DNA from: Gammaproteobacteria bacterium
GTDB lineage: Bacteria; Pseudomonadota; Gammaproteobacteria; Burkholderiales; Nitrosomonadaceae
Direction: 5' to 3'
Length of the DNA stretch: 64,000 bases
Assembly: GCA_030431985.1 (NCBI GenBank)
Contig: JAUIIB010000007.1
Location: forward strand, 28,007 to 92,006
A program made the position numbers and the translations under genes. Numbering within the stretch: position 1 is the stretch's first letter; each line of letters starts with the position of its first letter. Positions 25,451-34,727 of this stretch are shown here, one piece after another. The notes beneath the pieces are model-generated. The model made no database searches. It saw nothing but the letters and a program-made list of their open reading frames with translations, and was not told the DNA's origin.

Positions 25451-27766
25451 TTATTGAATTTTAATGCTTGCCGGACCGGGCAGTACAACTTCGACAGATT
25501 CCCCGCTTTCGGTATCTTCGCCGGTCGCGCTCTGAACACTGATTTCCGTTTCGCCTGCATTCGGCGTAATCACCTTGAACCGCAGCTGCGCCGCCATACC
25601 CGTTGGCTCCTCCCTGCCGAATTTTACGGTATGTGTGCCACTGTTTTCCTCGCTATTCAGCAATTCGAGCATATCGGTCTCGTAACTGATTTGCGCTTCA
25701 CCGGACACCGTCGCTCTGGCCCCGACCATCCTGACTCTCACTGAGAATTCTTTATCAAACGTAATGTTACTCGGTGCCTGGATCGTCAAAGTCGGTTCGC
25801 CTGACGCGTTAAGCGCCGCCTGACGCGCAAACGGGTTTGCCGCGGACTGAGATCTGTCGGGCGAGAATGCTTGTGCACCACGGCTTAAAACAGATGAAAC
25901 ACCGCCTCTGCCAGCAGGGTTTGACGGCGCTATCGACAATCCACCGGCCGATGTTTTACTGACCCTGACCGGTAACTTACCCGCCTCATTAGCCGTGCCG
26001 TAATGAAACTCTTTCTCAAAATTGGTTTGATGTGGCAAATTACGGACAATACGCGGTGTAATTAGCAAAACAATTTCCCGTTTCGTACGCATCACATCTT
26101 GCCCCGAAGTCAAACGGTCGAGACCCGGGATATTAATTAGACCAGCAAGGCCACTTATGCGGGTTGTATCAGTATCATCATACAAGCCAGCTATTACCTC
26201 CGTTTCGCCATCTTTCAGTGTTAAGGTTGTTTCTGCATTAGTGGTGCTGATAATTGGTGCCGTACTATTACCATCAGGCGCGTCTTCCTCACCTATAATA
26301 CTACTAACCTCCAGTTGAACTTTCATTGTAACCACATTATTCGAACTGATCAGTGGCTCAACATCCAGTTTTGTACCGATATCGATGAATGTAGGTGTTG
26401 AAGTTACCACTGCGCTTACTCCAGCGGCCACATTGGAAGTAAAAATAGGCTGTCTTGTCCCAATATGGAATTTGGCAGCCTCACGGTTTTTGACACGTAC
26501 TCGCGGGTTTGCGAGTACATCGCCATTTGACAGGTTATGTGCAAAGTTTACCGCAACTTGATTGGCAATCGTAAAGTTTCTAAATTTTGGCAGCGAATCC
26601 ACCTGACTCAGTTTTACTACTCCATCTGCAACAGTAGTTGCTGCAGTTCCAGTACCTGGAACAAAACTAAAAGTAGTTCCCTGCGGCAGGTCGGGGCCAA
26701 GTAAAAAGCTATTGTTTCTAGAAACCGAAAGGATAGCCACATCAAGCATCACCTCAGATTCAGGAAAATCGTTGAGTGTCACCAGTTTTTCGACCACTCG
26801 GATAGCCTCGAGCGTATCACGTATAATAAACAGATTAAGCTGTTCGTTCACGTAAATGTCCTTGGCTTTAACCAGGCCACGAATCATCGCCACCATTTGC
26901 TTGACATCAGCATGTGCTACCTGAAAACTGCGCACCATCAACTCCTGGTATTCTTTCTGCTTGGCCGGCGTGTTGGGGTAAATCAGTAATGAATTTTCAT
27001 TCAACCGCGTATACGCCAGTTGATTGGTAATCAGCAGCAGCTTAAGAATATCTTCAACGGTATTGTTGCGTACAAATACAGAGACTTTGGCTTCCTGGCG
27101 GATATCTTTATCAAAAACAAAATTAATGCCTGCGGTGCGCGACATGATTTCAAAAACCGAACGCAGCTCGGTGTCTTTAAACTCCATGGTGATGTTTTTC
27201 TTGAAAGCGGTCTCAAGCGTCAGATCAGTGCTCTCCGCGCGGGTAATCCGATTATTGAGCTCCTTGACCAGTTCGCGCGCTTGCGGCTGCATCGGATTTT
27301 CCTGCAACACCGATCTGACCGCTTTTTCAGCGCCATCGATATCATTACGAATCAACAATTGCTGTGCATATTCAATAGTTGCTGCGTGATGTCGATCACG
27401 GTCTATCGTCTCAAGCCCCTCTCTAACCCGTTCATTGCCCGGGAAAAAATCAAGAATACGCCGGTATTTTTCATCGGCAAAATCCAACTCGCCATCAAGA
27501 CGTGCAGTATTTGCATCGGCCAGCATTCTTCCAAGCACACTTTCGCGCTGTAACTCCAGCATTGTGCGGATTTCCTTATTTTTGGGTTCTTCCCGCGCAG
27601 CCTGCTCCAGTTTCAGCAAACCGAGCTCCAATTCACCGTTCTGTATCAGAATCTGCCCTTCCTCAAACGCTTTGTTACGCGTTCCAAATGTCTTGTTATT
27701 GATCGCGCAACCACTGACAATGAGAGCCGCTATTAACAAAAAAACAGCGCATTTAAATAGTTTCAT
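25451..27766 (-). CDS. Lipoprotein secretin with C-terminal cohesin-like domain (GspD/PilQ class)
   Basis: Outer-membrane channel of a secretion or pilus system, 771 residues. A lipoprotein signal ends in VSGC (Cys 20). A helical TPR-like region (about 30-190) with repeated LEQAAREEP / AVRSVLQENP patterns precedes N-domains and the secretin core (about 200-600), with GTRQPIFTSN, LTLKDGETEVIAGL and REIVLLITPRIV near its end. The last 115 residues (from LTIQAPSNITFDKEFSVRV) form a beta-sandwich like cohesin, a calcium-dependent protein-binding module. ATG at 27766 shares a base with the upstream stop; AGGA lies 8 bases before it. Confidence 0.88.
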   Translation of the reverse strand: MKLFKCAVFLLIAALIVSGCAINNKTFGTRNKAFEEGQILIQNGELELGLLKLEQAAREEPKNKEIRTMLELQRESVLGRMLADANTARLDGELDFADEKYRRILDFFPGNERVREGLETIDRDRHHAATIEYAQQLLIRNDIDGAEKAVRSVLQENPMQPQARELVKELNNRITRAESTDLTLETAFKKNITMEFKDTELRSVFEIMSRTAGINFVFDKDIRQEAKVSVFVRNNTVEDILKLLLITNQLAYTRLNENSLLIYPNTPAKQKEYQELMVRSFQVAHADVKQMVAMIRGLVKAKDIYVNEQLNLFIIRDTLEAIRVVEKLVTLNDFPESEVMLDVAILSVSRNNSFLLGPDLPQGTTFSFVPGTGTAATTVADGVVKLSQVDSLPKFRNFTIANQVAVNFAHNLSNGDVLANPRVRVKNREAAKFHIGTRQPIFTSNVAAGVSAVVTSTPTFIDIGTKLDVEPLISSNNVVTMKVQLEVSSIIGEEDAPDGNSTAPIISTTNAETTLTLKDGETEVIAGLYDDTDTTRISGLAGLINIPGLDRLTSGQDVMRTKREIVLLITPRIVRNLPHQTNFEKEFHYGTANEAGKLPVRVSKTSAGGLSIAPSNPAGRGGVSSVLSRGAQAFSPDRSQSAANPFARQAALNASGEPTLTIQAPSNITFDKEFSVRVRMVGARATVSGEAQISYETDMLELLNSEENSGTHTVKFGREEPTGMAAQLRFKVITPNAGETEISVQSATGEDTESGESVEVVLPGPASIKIQ

Positions 27767-28359
27767 CAAAATTTTCCTGTCTGAGAATCATTTATAGGAA
27801 GCGTTTGCTTGGCATTCAGCGGCAGATAAGTCAGCGTCACCGACGCTTCATCGATAGTATCCAGACGATACTCCCCATCAATTTTTTCTCCGATTTTAGC
27901 AATATAATTCTCATTGTCTTGCGTTAGAAAAACCCATGTTTTGTTACCCTCAATAGCCTTACCGATATACTTAAACTGTAATGGCGGCGGTGTCGGCGCA
28001 GGCTGCCGCGCCTTGGCTTTGGCTTTAGCCTCTGCACGCTGCTGCGCTATGGCCGCCTGCTGTTCCGGACTGATTTGAGGCCGCTTGGGCGCCCAGGACA
28101 TCGACGTAAACAATGTGCCCGCACGCGGATCGAACGTTCTCTGGCCCAACTGTTGGACATCCAGATAATTATGAGTAGCGGGTGCACTTTTTCTGCTTGA
28201 TGCGCCACGGGTTGTTTTTTTGGCTGTCACGGGTTGCGCAGTGTCGACAATCATCTCTTCTTCTTCGTCGTCAACCAACACTACGGCTACCAGCGTCGCA
28301 ACCAACGCCAGACCAATGATAATTTTACGTTTCTTTTCAGACGCATCCATTGTTATCAC
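27766..28359 (-). CDS. PilP/GspC-like inner-membrane connector protein
   Basis: 197 residues: one N-terminal helix (about 11-29), an acidic stretch (DDEEEE), a basic/proline linker, an Ala/Lys/Gln-rich helix (AQQRAEAKAKAKARQ), and a small C-terminal beta domain (PPLQFKYIGKAIEGNKTWVF) resembling the HR/PilP domain that contacts secretin N-domains. The function is inferred from this and from its position immediately before the secretin. GTG start overlapping the previous stop; an ATG at 28350 is an alternative. Confidence 0.6.
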   Translation of the reverse strand: MITMDASEKKRKIIIGLALVATLVAVVLVDDEEEEMIVDTAQPVTAKKTTRGASSRKSAPATHNYLDVQQLGQRTFDPRAGTLFTSMSWAPKRPQISPEQQAAIAQQRAEAKAKAKARQPAPTPPPLQFKYIGKAIEGNKTWVFLTQDNENYIAKIGEKIDGEYRLDTIDEASVTLTYLPLNAKQTLPINDSQTGKF

Positions 28360-28949
28360 TCATTCAGATAAAGACTCATTTCCAAACGCACATCGAGTTG
28401 CTCCGACTGAACGTCGTCACGTTTAATGACAAAATCCGTAATTGCCATAGCGGGAACAGCCTGCAATACATCCGCCATAAACGCACGAATCTGTGCGTAA
28501 CGCCCCCTGACGGGCAGAATAATGTCATACCGGGATAACCGCCAATCCCGTTCAAGGGTCAGCCTGAAATCACTGCTGTTGATTTCAACGCCTTGTTTTT
28601 GTGCAACGCGAACCAGTTCGCGAATCCAGAATGGAGACGAATCAAAACGCGGGAAAAATTCATAGAACGCCTGTAAAGCCTGATCGTTTGTTAGATTTTT
28701 CTCAGCGACAGGCATACCATCAGACCCGGCGCGCAACTGCATTTTCAGCGTTTCAGCGCGTTCCTTCAGCTTTTCCAGCGCTTCTTTTTCAGGCTGTACG
28801 GCACCCAGAAAAAAAATACCGGCGACCACCAGCAAACCCACGCCGATCTTCCCCATATTACCGAGGCGTGAAGCATGCCAGCGCAACAGCAGCAGATAAT
28901 GCCGGCTTTGCGTCTGGATTAATTCTGTTTTCAAGATTTTGCTGTCCAT
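28356..28949 (-). CDS. PilO/GspM-like inner-membrane protein
   Basis: 197 residues. A basic cytoplasmic start, one helix (about 33-50, KIGVGLLVVAGIFFLGAV), a coiled coil (EALEKLKERAETLKMQL) and a ferredoxin-like C-terminal domain with YEFFPRFDS, EINSSDFRL and YDIILPVRGRYAQIRAFM, the last a PilO/GspM-type pattern. It would pair with the PilN-like protein to hold the assembly platform. Overlaps both neighbours, so translation is coupled. Confidence 0.72.
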   Translation of the reverse strand: MDSKILKTELIQTQSRHYLLLLRWHASRLGNMGKIGVGLLVVAGIFFLGAVQPEKEALEKLKERAETLKMQLRAGSDGMPVAEKNLTNDQALQAFYEFFPRFDSSPFWIRELVRVAQKQGVEINSSDFRLTLERDWRLSRYDIILPVRGRYAQIRAFMADVLQAVPAMAITDFVIKRDDVQSEQLDVRLEMSLYLNE

Positions 28950-29476
28950 ACGGCCGTCAAAAGAAAATCGATTGGACGATAGGGGTTATCCTGTTTGACT
29001 TTGTAATTAACAAGATGAACCTGTTCAAAAACAACTTCACGTTCCATTGATTCAACAAAATCAAGTAGCGCATTAATATTCCGGGATTCTCCACTGATTC
29101 TCAGCGTCCGGCCCTTAACGTTCGGCTGCAGCGCCAATAAAGCGACATCGTCGGTAATGATATTTTCAATAGCGTCAAACAAGGCTTCCCAGGGTAAATT
29201 GATTTGATTGAGAATAGTATTCGCTTGTTGTAACTCTTTACCAATCTCCTGGCTGAATTCTCTTGTACGCGACCGCCGCCGCGATTTGGTTGTCGCACCG
29301 GGCTGCTGCTTCTCCATACGCTCAACACGAACACTCCAGAAACTGGATGCTTCTGTAATCTGCCTGAATTGATAAAATACTGCAAGTAAGGCTATTACAC
29401 CGATACAAAGCAACAACCAGTCAATAGTGCGTAACGGTTGACCGGCGTATGGAAAAGATATTTTCATACGGGACAT
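28931..29476 (-). CDS. PilN-like inner-membrane protein
   Basis: 181 residues. One helix near the start (DWLLLCIGVIALLAVFYQF), a basic linker (TTKSRRRSRTREF), a helix and a C-terminal ferredoxin-like fold with GRTLRISGESRNINALLDFV, which is the PilN-type pattern for this small domain. Overlaps the PilM-like gene by 13 bases and the PilO-like gene by 19. Confidence 0.75.
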   Translation of the reverse strand: MSRMKISFPYAGQPLRTIDWLLLCIGVIALLAVFYQFRQITEASSFWSVRVERMEKQQPGATTKSRRRSRTREFSQEIGKELQQANTILNQINLPWEALFDAIENIITDDVALLALQPNVKGRTLRISGESRNINALLDFVESMEREVVFEQVHLVNYKVKQDNPYRPIDFLLTAVWTAKS

Positions 29477-30306
29477 GCATTCTCCCCGGACCGGACCTTA
29501 CCCGCAACAGCAGTAGGATAGTGTTCCGGAACGGATATCTGGTCAGTTAGCAACGGCATGACCCCCCAACCACAGTCACTGGGCAGCATCAACGCCGGAT
29601 GCTCAGGCGCAAAAAGTAAAACCTGTTCTTCAACCTCCTTTTGCCCCGACAAAACGGCTTCTTGATCAAGTACCGCCCACAGTTCATTCTGCAAATCATG
29701 CAAAACGCGCTGATTGCGGATATTCCGCCAAACTCCATCGACCATCACCGCGACGCAGATCCGCCCATTCTCAACCAGCGCTAGAAACGATTTTTTGTGA
29801 TTAAACGCGTGCGATGACTGATCGAGCACCGAAGTTAAATAGGGCTCAATTCCATTTAAGACGATTTGTTGACGTGTAGACAATTCTTGAATCTGCTTGA
29901 GAAGATCGTGCGAAATCGCCGCACAAACTGCACCCGAAACAGGACTCCATGGACTGACACTTAACGCCCAATTATCTACACGAGCACCATAAATTTCTCG
30001 CATACGAAAATCAGCGTAAGCCATCACTTCATCGGGCGAGGTGATTTCCGTTTGTGGTGGCAGTACGATATATCGCACAAAGTAATTGGAAAGCGTTACA
30101 GTCATGCCCGACCCACCAGCTTCGGCTAACTGGGACTCAAGCTTTTCCATCGGCAATAGCCATACCGGATCACCATCCTGGTTGTCAGGAATCCGCTCAG
30201 TCACGACAGGCTGCTTAACAGGTTTTAACCCTCGCTTTGTCCGCACCACATTAATCTGGTCCGGCGCAAAAAACACATCAATCTGATCACGCCACAATGG
30301 TGACAC
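29464..30306 (-). CDS. PilM/GspL-like cytoplasmic platform protein
   Basis: 280 residues, no membrane helix. The N-terminal fold begins DVFFAPDQINVVRTKRGL and has TLSNYFVRYIVLPPQ, as in actin-like cytoplasmic domains of GspL and PilM/MshI; VVLNGIEPYL and FLALVENGRICVAVMV resemble the second subdomain. No clear nucleotide-binding residues are seen, as in GspL. It overlaps the gspE 3' end by 20 bases; the start is GTG. Confidence 0.65.
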   Translation of the reverse strand: MSPLWRDQIDVFFAPDQINVVRTKRGLKPVKQPVVTERIPDNQDGDPVWLLPMEKLESQLAEAGGSGMTVTLSNYFVRYIVLPPQTEITSPDEVMAYADFRMREIYGARVDNWALSVSPWSPVSGAVCAAISHDLLKQIQELSTRQQIVLNGIEPYLTSVLDQSSHAFNHKKSFLALVENGRICVAVMVDGVWRNIRNQRVLHDLQNELWAVLDQEAVLSGQKEVEEQVLLFAPEHPALMLPSDCGWGVMPLLTDQISVPEHYPTAVAGKVRSGENACPV

Positions 30307-31981
30307 GATTAGCCTCCTCCAAGCTGGTTATGCCGCTTTTAACCATATCCAGAGCTGCTTCCCGCAAGAAATGTGTGCCGTTCTTCCTGGCCGCTTCTTT
30401 TATTTTACGTATAGGCTCCTGCGCGACAATCAGCTCTCGAATTTCATCATTCAGAATCAATATTTCAGCAATGGCATGACGGCCGCGATAACCGCTCCCG
30501 CGGCATTGTCCACAACCTTTTCCGGTTCGAAACAGAAAACTGTCGGATGCTTCGCGGTCGATCCCGGCCTCGTCAATCTGTTGATCCGTAGGGTGCTCGT
30601 CAACGGTACAATGCGGACACAACAAGCGCACCAACCGTTGCGCGGCAATTCCGTTTAATGCTGACACGAAGCTGTAGGGATCCACACCCATATGCGAAAA
30701 GCGCCCGATAACGTCAAACACGTTATTGGCGTGTACCGTAGTAAAAACCAAGTGCCCGGTTAACGCCGCCTGTATGGCAATCTGGGCAGTTTCGGCATCA
30801 CGGATCTCACCAACCATAATCTTATCGGGATCGTGCCGCAGAATAGAGCGCAGACCACGCGCAAAAGTCAGACCTTTTTTTTCATTCACCGGTATCTGTA
30901 ATACTCCCGGTAACTGATATTCAATGGGGTCTTCAATGGTAATAATTTTATCGTTACCTTTGTTAACCTCCGTAATTGCCGCATACAGCGATGTTGTCTT
31001 ACCGCTGCCGGTTGGCCCCGTTACTAACAACATGCCGTAGGGTTCCGAACTCAGACGACGTAATATTGACATATTCGCTTCGCTAAACCCCAGATGATCC
31101 AGCGTCAGTCCCTCGACGTGATCGGACAACGCCTGACGGTCTAAAATACGTAACACGGCATCCTCGCCAAAAATACTCGGCATAATGGAAACCCGGAAGT
31201 CGACCTCGCGTCCTTGAATTGAAACTTTGAAGCGCCCGTCTTGCGGAACACGCCGTTCCGCAATATCCAGCTCTGACATCACCTTAATCCTGGAGATCAC
31301 CTGTTCGGCAAGATCGGCGCCTTTTATCACGCCGATTGACATCAAAACACCGTCAATCCGGTACTTGATCGACAATGCGCCAACGACCATTTCCAGATGA
31401 ATATCACTGGCCTGCGATTTGTGCGCGTCATACAACGTGGAATGAACAAGACGCACCACCGGACTGGTGCCTTCATTGATCGTTTTCAGCGAAAGGTCTT
31501 CAACACTGCTTTGGACCACATCCTGATTTTGATCAGGTAACACGTGATCCATGGCTCGCATGTTTTTTTCCTGTTGGGTGAAGAAAGCCGCCAAATCGGC
31601 GGGATGCACCAACCGCCACACGACATTCATTTCAAAACGATCTTCAGCCCATAAGCGCAATTTCGATGAGAACGGATCGCTGACAACAAGTAAAAATGTG
31701 TCTCCGTCCCTAAATAAAACACATTCATGCCGTACTGCTTCCGCAAACGGTAAAATATCGAAAGCAGGCTCCAGCTCGTGTATGGTTTTCATTTCCATCA
31801 CGGGAATGTGCAGCAACTCACCCAGTTCATGAATGGATTCATCGGGAGAAAATCCATTGGCCTCTTCAAGCATTTCGATAACCGAAACGCCCCGCTGGAT
31901 TGCTTCCACGCGGATCTGACCCAAATCATTAAGACTTAATGATTGTTTATCTCCAGTCTGCATAGATGTTTCTTGTGTCAA
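30287..31981 (-). CDS. gspE: Secretion/pilus assembly ATPase GspE/PilB family
   Basis: Hexameric cytoplasmic ATPase that powers pseudopilus assembly, 564 residues. An N-terminal MshEN-type domain (about 15-140), then N2 and catalytic domains: SDIHLE at 192-197, Walker A GPTGSGKTT at 322-330, Asp box ITIEDPIEYQ at 347-356, GEIRDAETA at 391-399, His box TTVHANN, and a zinc tetracysteine at C455, C458, C490 and C493. All catalytic residues are intact. The ATG overlaps the gspF stop (ATGA). Confidence 0.93.
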   Translation of the reverse strand: MTQETSMQTGDKQSLSLNDLGQIRVEAIQRGVSVIEMLEEANGFSPDESIHELGELLHIPVMEMKTIHELEPAFDILPFAEAVRHECVLFRDGDTFLLVVSDPFSSKLRLWAEDRFEMNVVWRLVHPADLAAFFTQQEKNMRAMDHVLPDQNQDVVQSSVEDLSLKTINEGTSPVVRLVHSTLYDAHKSQASDIHLEMVVGALSIKYRIDGVLMSIGVIKGADLAEQVISRIKVMSELDIAERRVPQDGRFKVSIQGREVDFRVSIMPSIFGEDAVLRILDRQALSDHVEGLTLDHLGFSEANMSILRRLSSEPYGMLLVTGPTGSGKTTSLYAAITEVNKGNDKIITIEDPIEYQLPGVLQIPVNEKKGLTFARGLRSILRHDPDKIMVGEIRDAETAQIAIQAALTGHLVFTTVHANNVFDVIGRFSHMGVDPYSFVSALNGIAAQRLVRLLCPHCTVDEHPTDQQIDEAGIDREASDSFLFRTGKGCGQCRGSGYRGRHAIAEILILNDEIRELIVAQEPIRKIKEAARKNGTHFLREAALDMVKSGITSLEEANRVTIVA

Positions 31982-33162
31982 TTGATACTACCTGCCAGCT
32001 CAAAAATAGGCAGATACATTAAAATAATAATGCCGCCTATTACAATACCGATAACTGCCATAAGAATAGGTTCAATCAGTTTCGTAGTCCATTCAACCCA
32101 GCGTGCAATTTCCTCATCGTGGAAAGCGCCAATACGTTCCATCATATCGCCCATCAATCCCGTACGTTCGCCAACTCTTAGCATGCGGTTGCCCACTGCT
32201 GTCGTCAGCCCTTCGACTTCCATTGCGCTGGAAATAGTCTGGCCTTCACGGATATGATTGGCCGCAGCCTCAATTTTTGGCCTGAAGTGCGCTTGTAATA
32301 AACCGCTGACCATTTCCAGCGCCTGTGTAATGGGTATGCCGCCACGCAATAGCATACCCAATGTTTTATAAAAACGGGCTAACTGGTAAACACGCATACG
32401 CTCACCAACCGCCGGGATATGCCACAATTTCTCCATCATATATGCACGGAACCCCTGCCGGGTAACGGCATAACTTACGGACACGAGAAATAACAAAACA
32501 AATATAGCCAGCTCCCAGCCGTGATCCTGAACAAAATGACCCCATTCGATCAGTAGAACAGACAACCAAGGCAAATCCGCGTTCATGTCATCGTAGATCG
32601 CACTGAATTTAGGTACCACAAAAATTAACAGAAACAACGATACCAATAATCCTACAACCAATAACAATACCGGATAAATCGAAGCACCGACCAGTTTCTT
32701 ACGCACCAAATCCATTTGAGTCTGATAGGTTACAAAGCGTGTTAAAGCCTCAGCAAGATCGCCGGTTCGTTCGCTGGCACGAATTGTGGCAATATAAAGC
32801 ATTGGGAAAGCCTGAGGATAGGCTTCTAGCGCTTGTGAAAATGTAATACCTTCATAGAGCCGCGCAAGGAGATCATGAATGATTTTCCTGTTATTTGCGT
32901 CCTGCTCTTTATCCACTAACGTTTCCAGACATTCGACAAGACTTAACCCCGCTGTAACCAACGAAAGCAGTTCCTGACTAAAATGAACCAGGGGGAAACG
33001 TGCATTGGATTTAAATGACAATCCGGTAAAACTGCGCTTGACAGTCAATACCATCCCGCCCTGATCCAATACTTGGCGGCGCGCCTCTTCCTCGCTATCC
33101 GCCTCCAGCTGTAAATGGACCGTTCCCTGTCCTGATATAACGGCTTTTACTTCATAGCGCAT
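31978..33162 (-). CDS. gspF: Inner-membrane platform protein GspF/PilC family
   Basis: 394 residues with the normal two-repeat structure: cytoplasmic helical domain, helix (about 157-180), second domain, and two C-terminal helices. Recognisable are FSQELLSLVTAGLSLVECLE in repeat 1, FYKTLGMLLRGGIPITQALE in repeat 2, and EPILMAVIGIVIGGIIILMY at the end. Interacts with GspE and the PilN/O proteins to assemble pseudopilins. 17 bases separate it from gspG. Confidence 0.93.
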   Translation of the reverse strand: MRYEVKAVISGQGTVHLQLEADSEEEARRQVLDQGGMVLTVKRSFTGLSFKSNARFPLVHFSQELLSLVTAGLSLVECLETLVDKEQDANNRKIIHDLLARLYEGITFSQALEAYPQAFPMLYIATIRASERTGDLAEALTRFVTYQTQMDLVRKKLVGASIYPVLLLVVGLLVSLFLLIFVVPKFSAIYDDMNADLPWLSVLLIEWGHFVQDHGWELAIFVLLFLVSVSYAVTRQGFRAYMMEKLWHIPAVGERMRVYQLARFYKTLGMLLRGGIPITQALEMVSGLLQAHFRPKIEAAANHIREGQTISSAMEVEGLTTAVGNRMLRVGERTGLMGDMMERIGAFHDEEIARWVEWTTKLIEPILMAVIGIVIGGIIILMYLPIFELAGSIN

Positions 33163-33179
33163 CGGTGTCGCCAGCCTGT

Positions 33180-33617
33180 TTACCAGTTTGTAATATCAGC
33201 CGCCTCTCCTTCTCCACCAATCTGCCCGTCTCTACCCATGGAAAACAAATCAAATTCATTGTTCTCACCAGGATATTTGTATACATATGGACGCCCCCAA
33301 GGGTCGTTTGGCGGCGTTTTAGACAAATAAGGACCTTGCCATTTTGGCTCGTTATTGGGCTGTGTCACTAATGCGGCAAGGCCATTCTCAGTTTGCGGAT
33401 AACTGCCCACGTCTAATCGGTATTGATGCAATGCTTTTTCCAGAGCATCAATCTGCGCTTGAGCCATTTTTATCTCGGATTTGCCGACCTGCGAGAAATA
33501 TTTGGGCCCTACGTAGGCCGCCAACAATCCAATAATGACCATCACAACGAGTAATTCAAGCAATGTAAAACCATATTCATGTTGAACAAACCGCCGTTTG
33601 TACCAGAAATGCATCAT
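33180..33617 (-). CDS. gspG: Major pseudopilin GspG
   Basis: 145 residues, first gene of the operon. Basic leader ending in YG, cleavage before FTLLELLVVMVIIGLLAAY with Glu 5. The GspG C-terminal motifs are all present: LDVGSYPQTENGLAAL, KTPPNDPWGRPYVYKYPG and NNEFDLFSMGRDGQIGGEG, including calcium-binding residues. AAGAGGATT lies before the ATG. It forms the pseudopilus shaft of a type II secretion system. Confidence 0.93.
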   Translation of the reverse strand: MMHFWYKRRFVQHEYGFTLLELLVVMVIIGLLAAYVGPKYFSQVGKSEIKMAQAQIDALEKALHQYRLDVGSYPQTENGLAALVTQPNNEPKWQGPYLSKTPPNDPWGRPYVYKYPGENNEFDLFSMGRDGQIGGEGEAADITNW

Positions 33618-33699
33618 TTTAATCCTCTTAACACTAAACGTTTCAAAGAAAATCGCAAATATTCATAAAATACTACCGTTCAATCTATCCAAACCGCAA

Positions 33700-34383
33700 T
33701 CACCTGCGCAGTATTGCCCACCAACGACCGATATTCAACAACGTCATTAACGAGGCCGATACATATGTCCAGGCAGCCGCTTTTAAAATTTTGCGCGCAT
33801 GTTGTTCGTCGCCCTCGATTAAATGTCCGCCTTTGTCAAGCATCGGCAGCGCGCGAGCAAAGCTGGCATGCAATTCCATTGGCAATGTCACCAGATGTAT
33901 CAATGTGGATGTCCCCAACGTCAACACACCTCCGACAAAAAATAATACGCCTACCACCGGCGCATGGGTAACCACCATAATAAACGGTACAATCATTAAT
34001 ATCGCCGCACCCAATTTTTCAACAGGTGCAGCAATCTGAACCAAACGTGTACGCATTTTCAGCGGAGGATATTCGTCACGATCCTGAACCGCATGTCCGA
34101 CTTCATGTGCAGCCACAGTAATCGCCGTTAACGATTTGCCATTAAATTTATCCGCCATCAAACGTACTGCCTTTGCAACAGGATCATAATGATCACCCTG
34201 ATCGGTTTTCTCGACCTTAACTGATTGTAATCCGGCCCAATCTAACAAAATACGGGCAAGTTCACTACCCGTTACAGTATAACGATCCTGGGGATAACTA
34301 TATTTTTCGAGTGTATGTCTGACCCAGTAAGACGGCCCGAAAATTAATACAACTGCAGTAATGATAATGAGTACATACAACAT
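33700..34383 (-). CDS. Membrane zinc metallopeptidase (YugP/Zn_peptidase_2 family)
   Basis: 227 residues. The zinc motif is HEVGH at 93-97. One N-terminal helix and two or three further helices surround it. SGSELARILLDWAGL and HYDPVAKAVRLM before the motif are typical of the YugP family, and the C-terminal LKAAAWTYVSASLMTLLN is also conserved. Substrate not known. It lies 82 bases upstream of gspG on the same strand, but no link to secretion is shown. Confidence 0.88.
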   Translation of the reverse strand: MLYVLIIITAVVLIFGPSYWVRHTLEKYSYPQDRYTVTGSELARILLDWAGLQSVKVEKTDQGDHYDPVAKAVRLMADKFNGKSLTAITVAAHEVGHAVQDRDEYPPLKMRTRLVQIAAPVEKLGAAILMIVPFIMVVTHAPVVGVLFFVGGVLTLGTSTLIHLVTLPMELHASFARALPMLDKGGHLIEGDEQHARKILKAAAWTYVSASLMTLLNIGRWWAILRR

Positions 34384-34727
34384 GCCGCCTTATATTCATC
34401 ACAATATATTTACTGAAACAACAATCTCGTAGCAATTCCTTGCTGGAAGTACTTTAAACGACTTAGATGGTAAACTAACGTTAAATCAGACAGCAAAAAA
34501 CATTTATTATTCAATTAATCCTGATAATATTCTACTTGAAATTTCGTTTTCCAGAATATCAGCATAGCAAAGTGTCCGTGACACAATTGTGACATTTGCC
34601 ACCCAACGCGTAGCTTACACTTTTTTATCTCGGCCAATTGCTCGAAGACCGTTATGCGCTACTCGCCACTCATAACGACATCCTCTACTTTGCGCAAACC
34701 GTAATCTAATGTCTAGAATCAGATCTT
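34384..34727. other. Intergenic region with small palindromes
   Basis: 340 bases between the metallopeptidase and the KamA homologue. GTGTC-CGT-GACAC at 34572-34584 and the overlapping CACAATTGTG at 34582-34591 are short perfect palindromes. No gene or clear terminator is seen. Confidence 0.4.
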
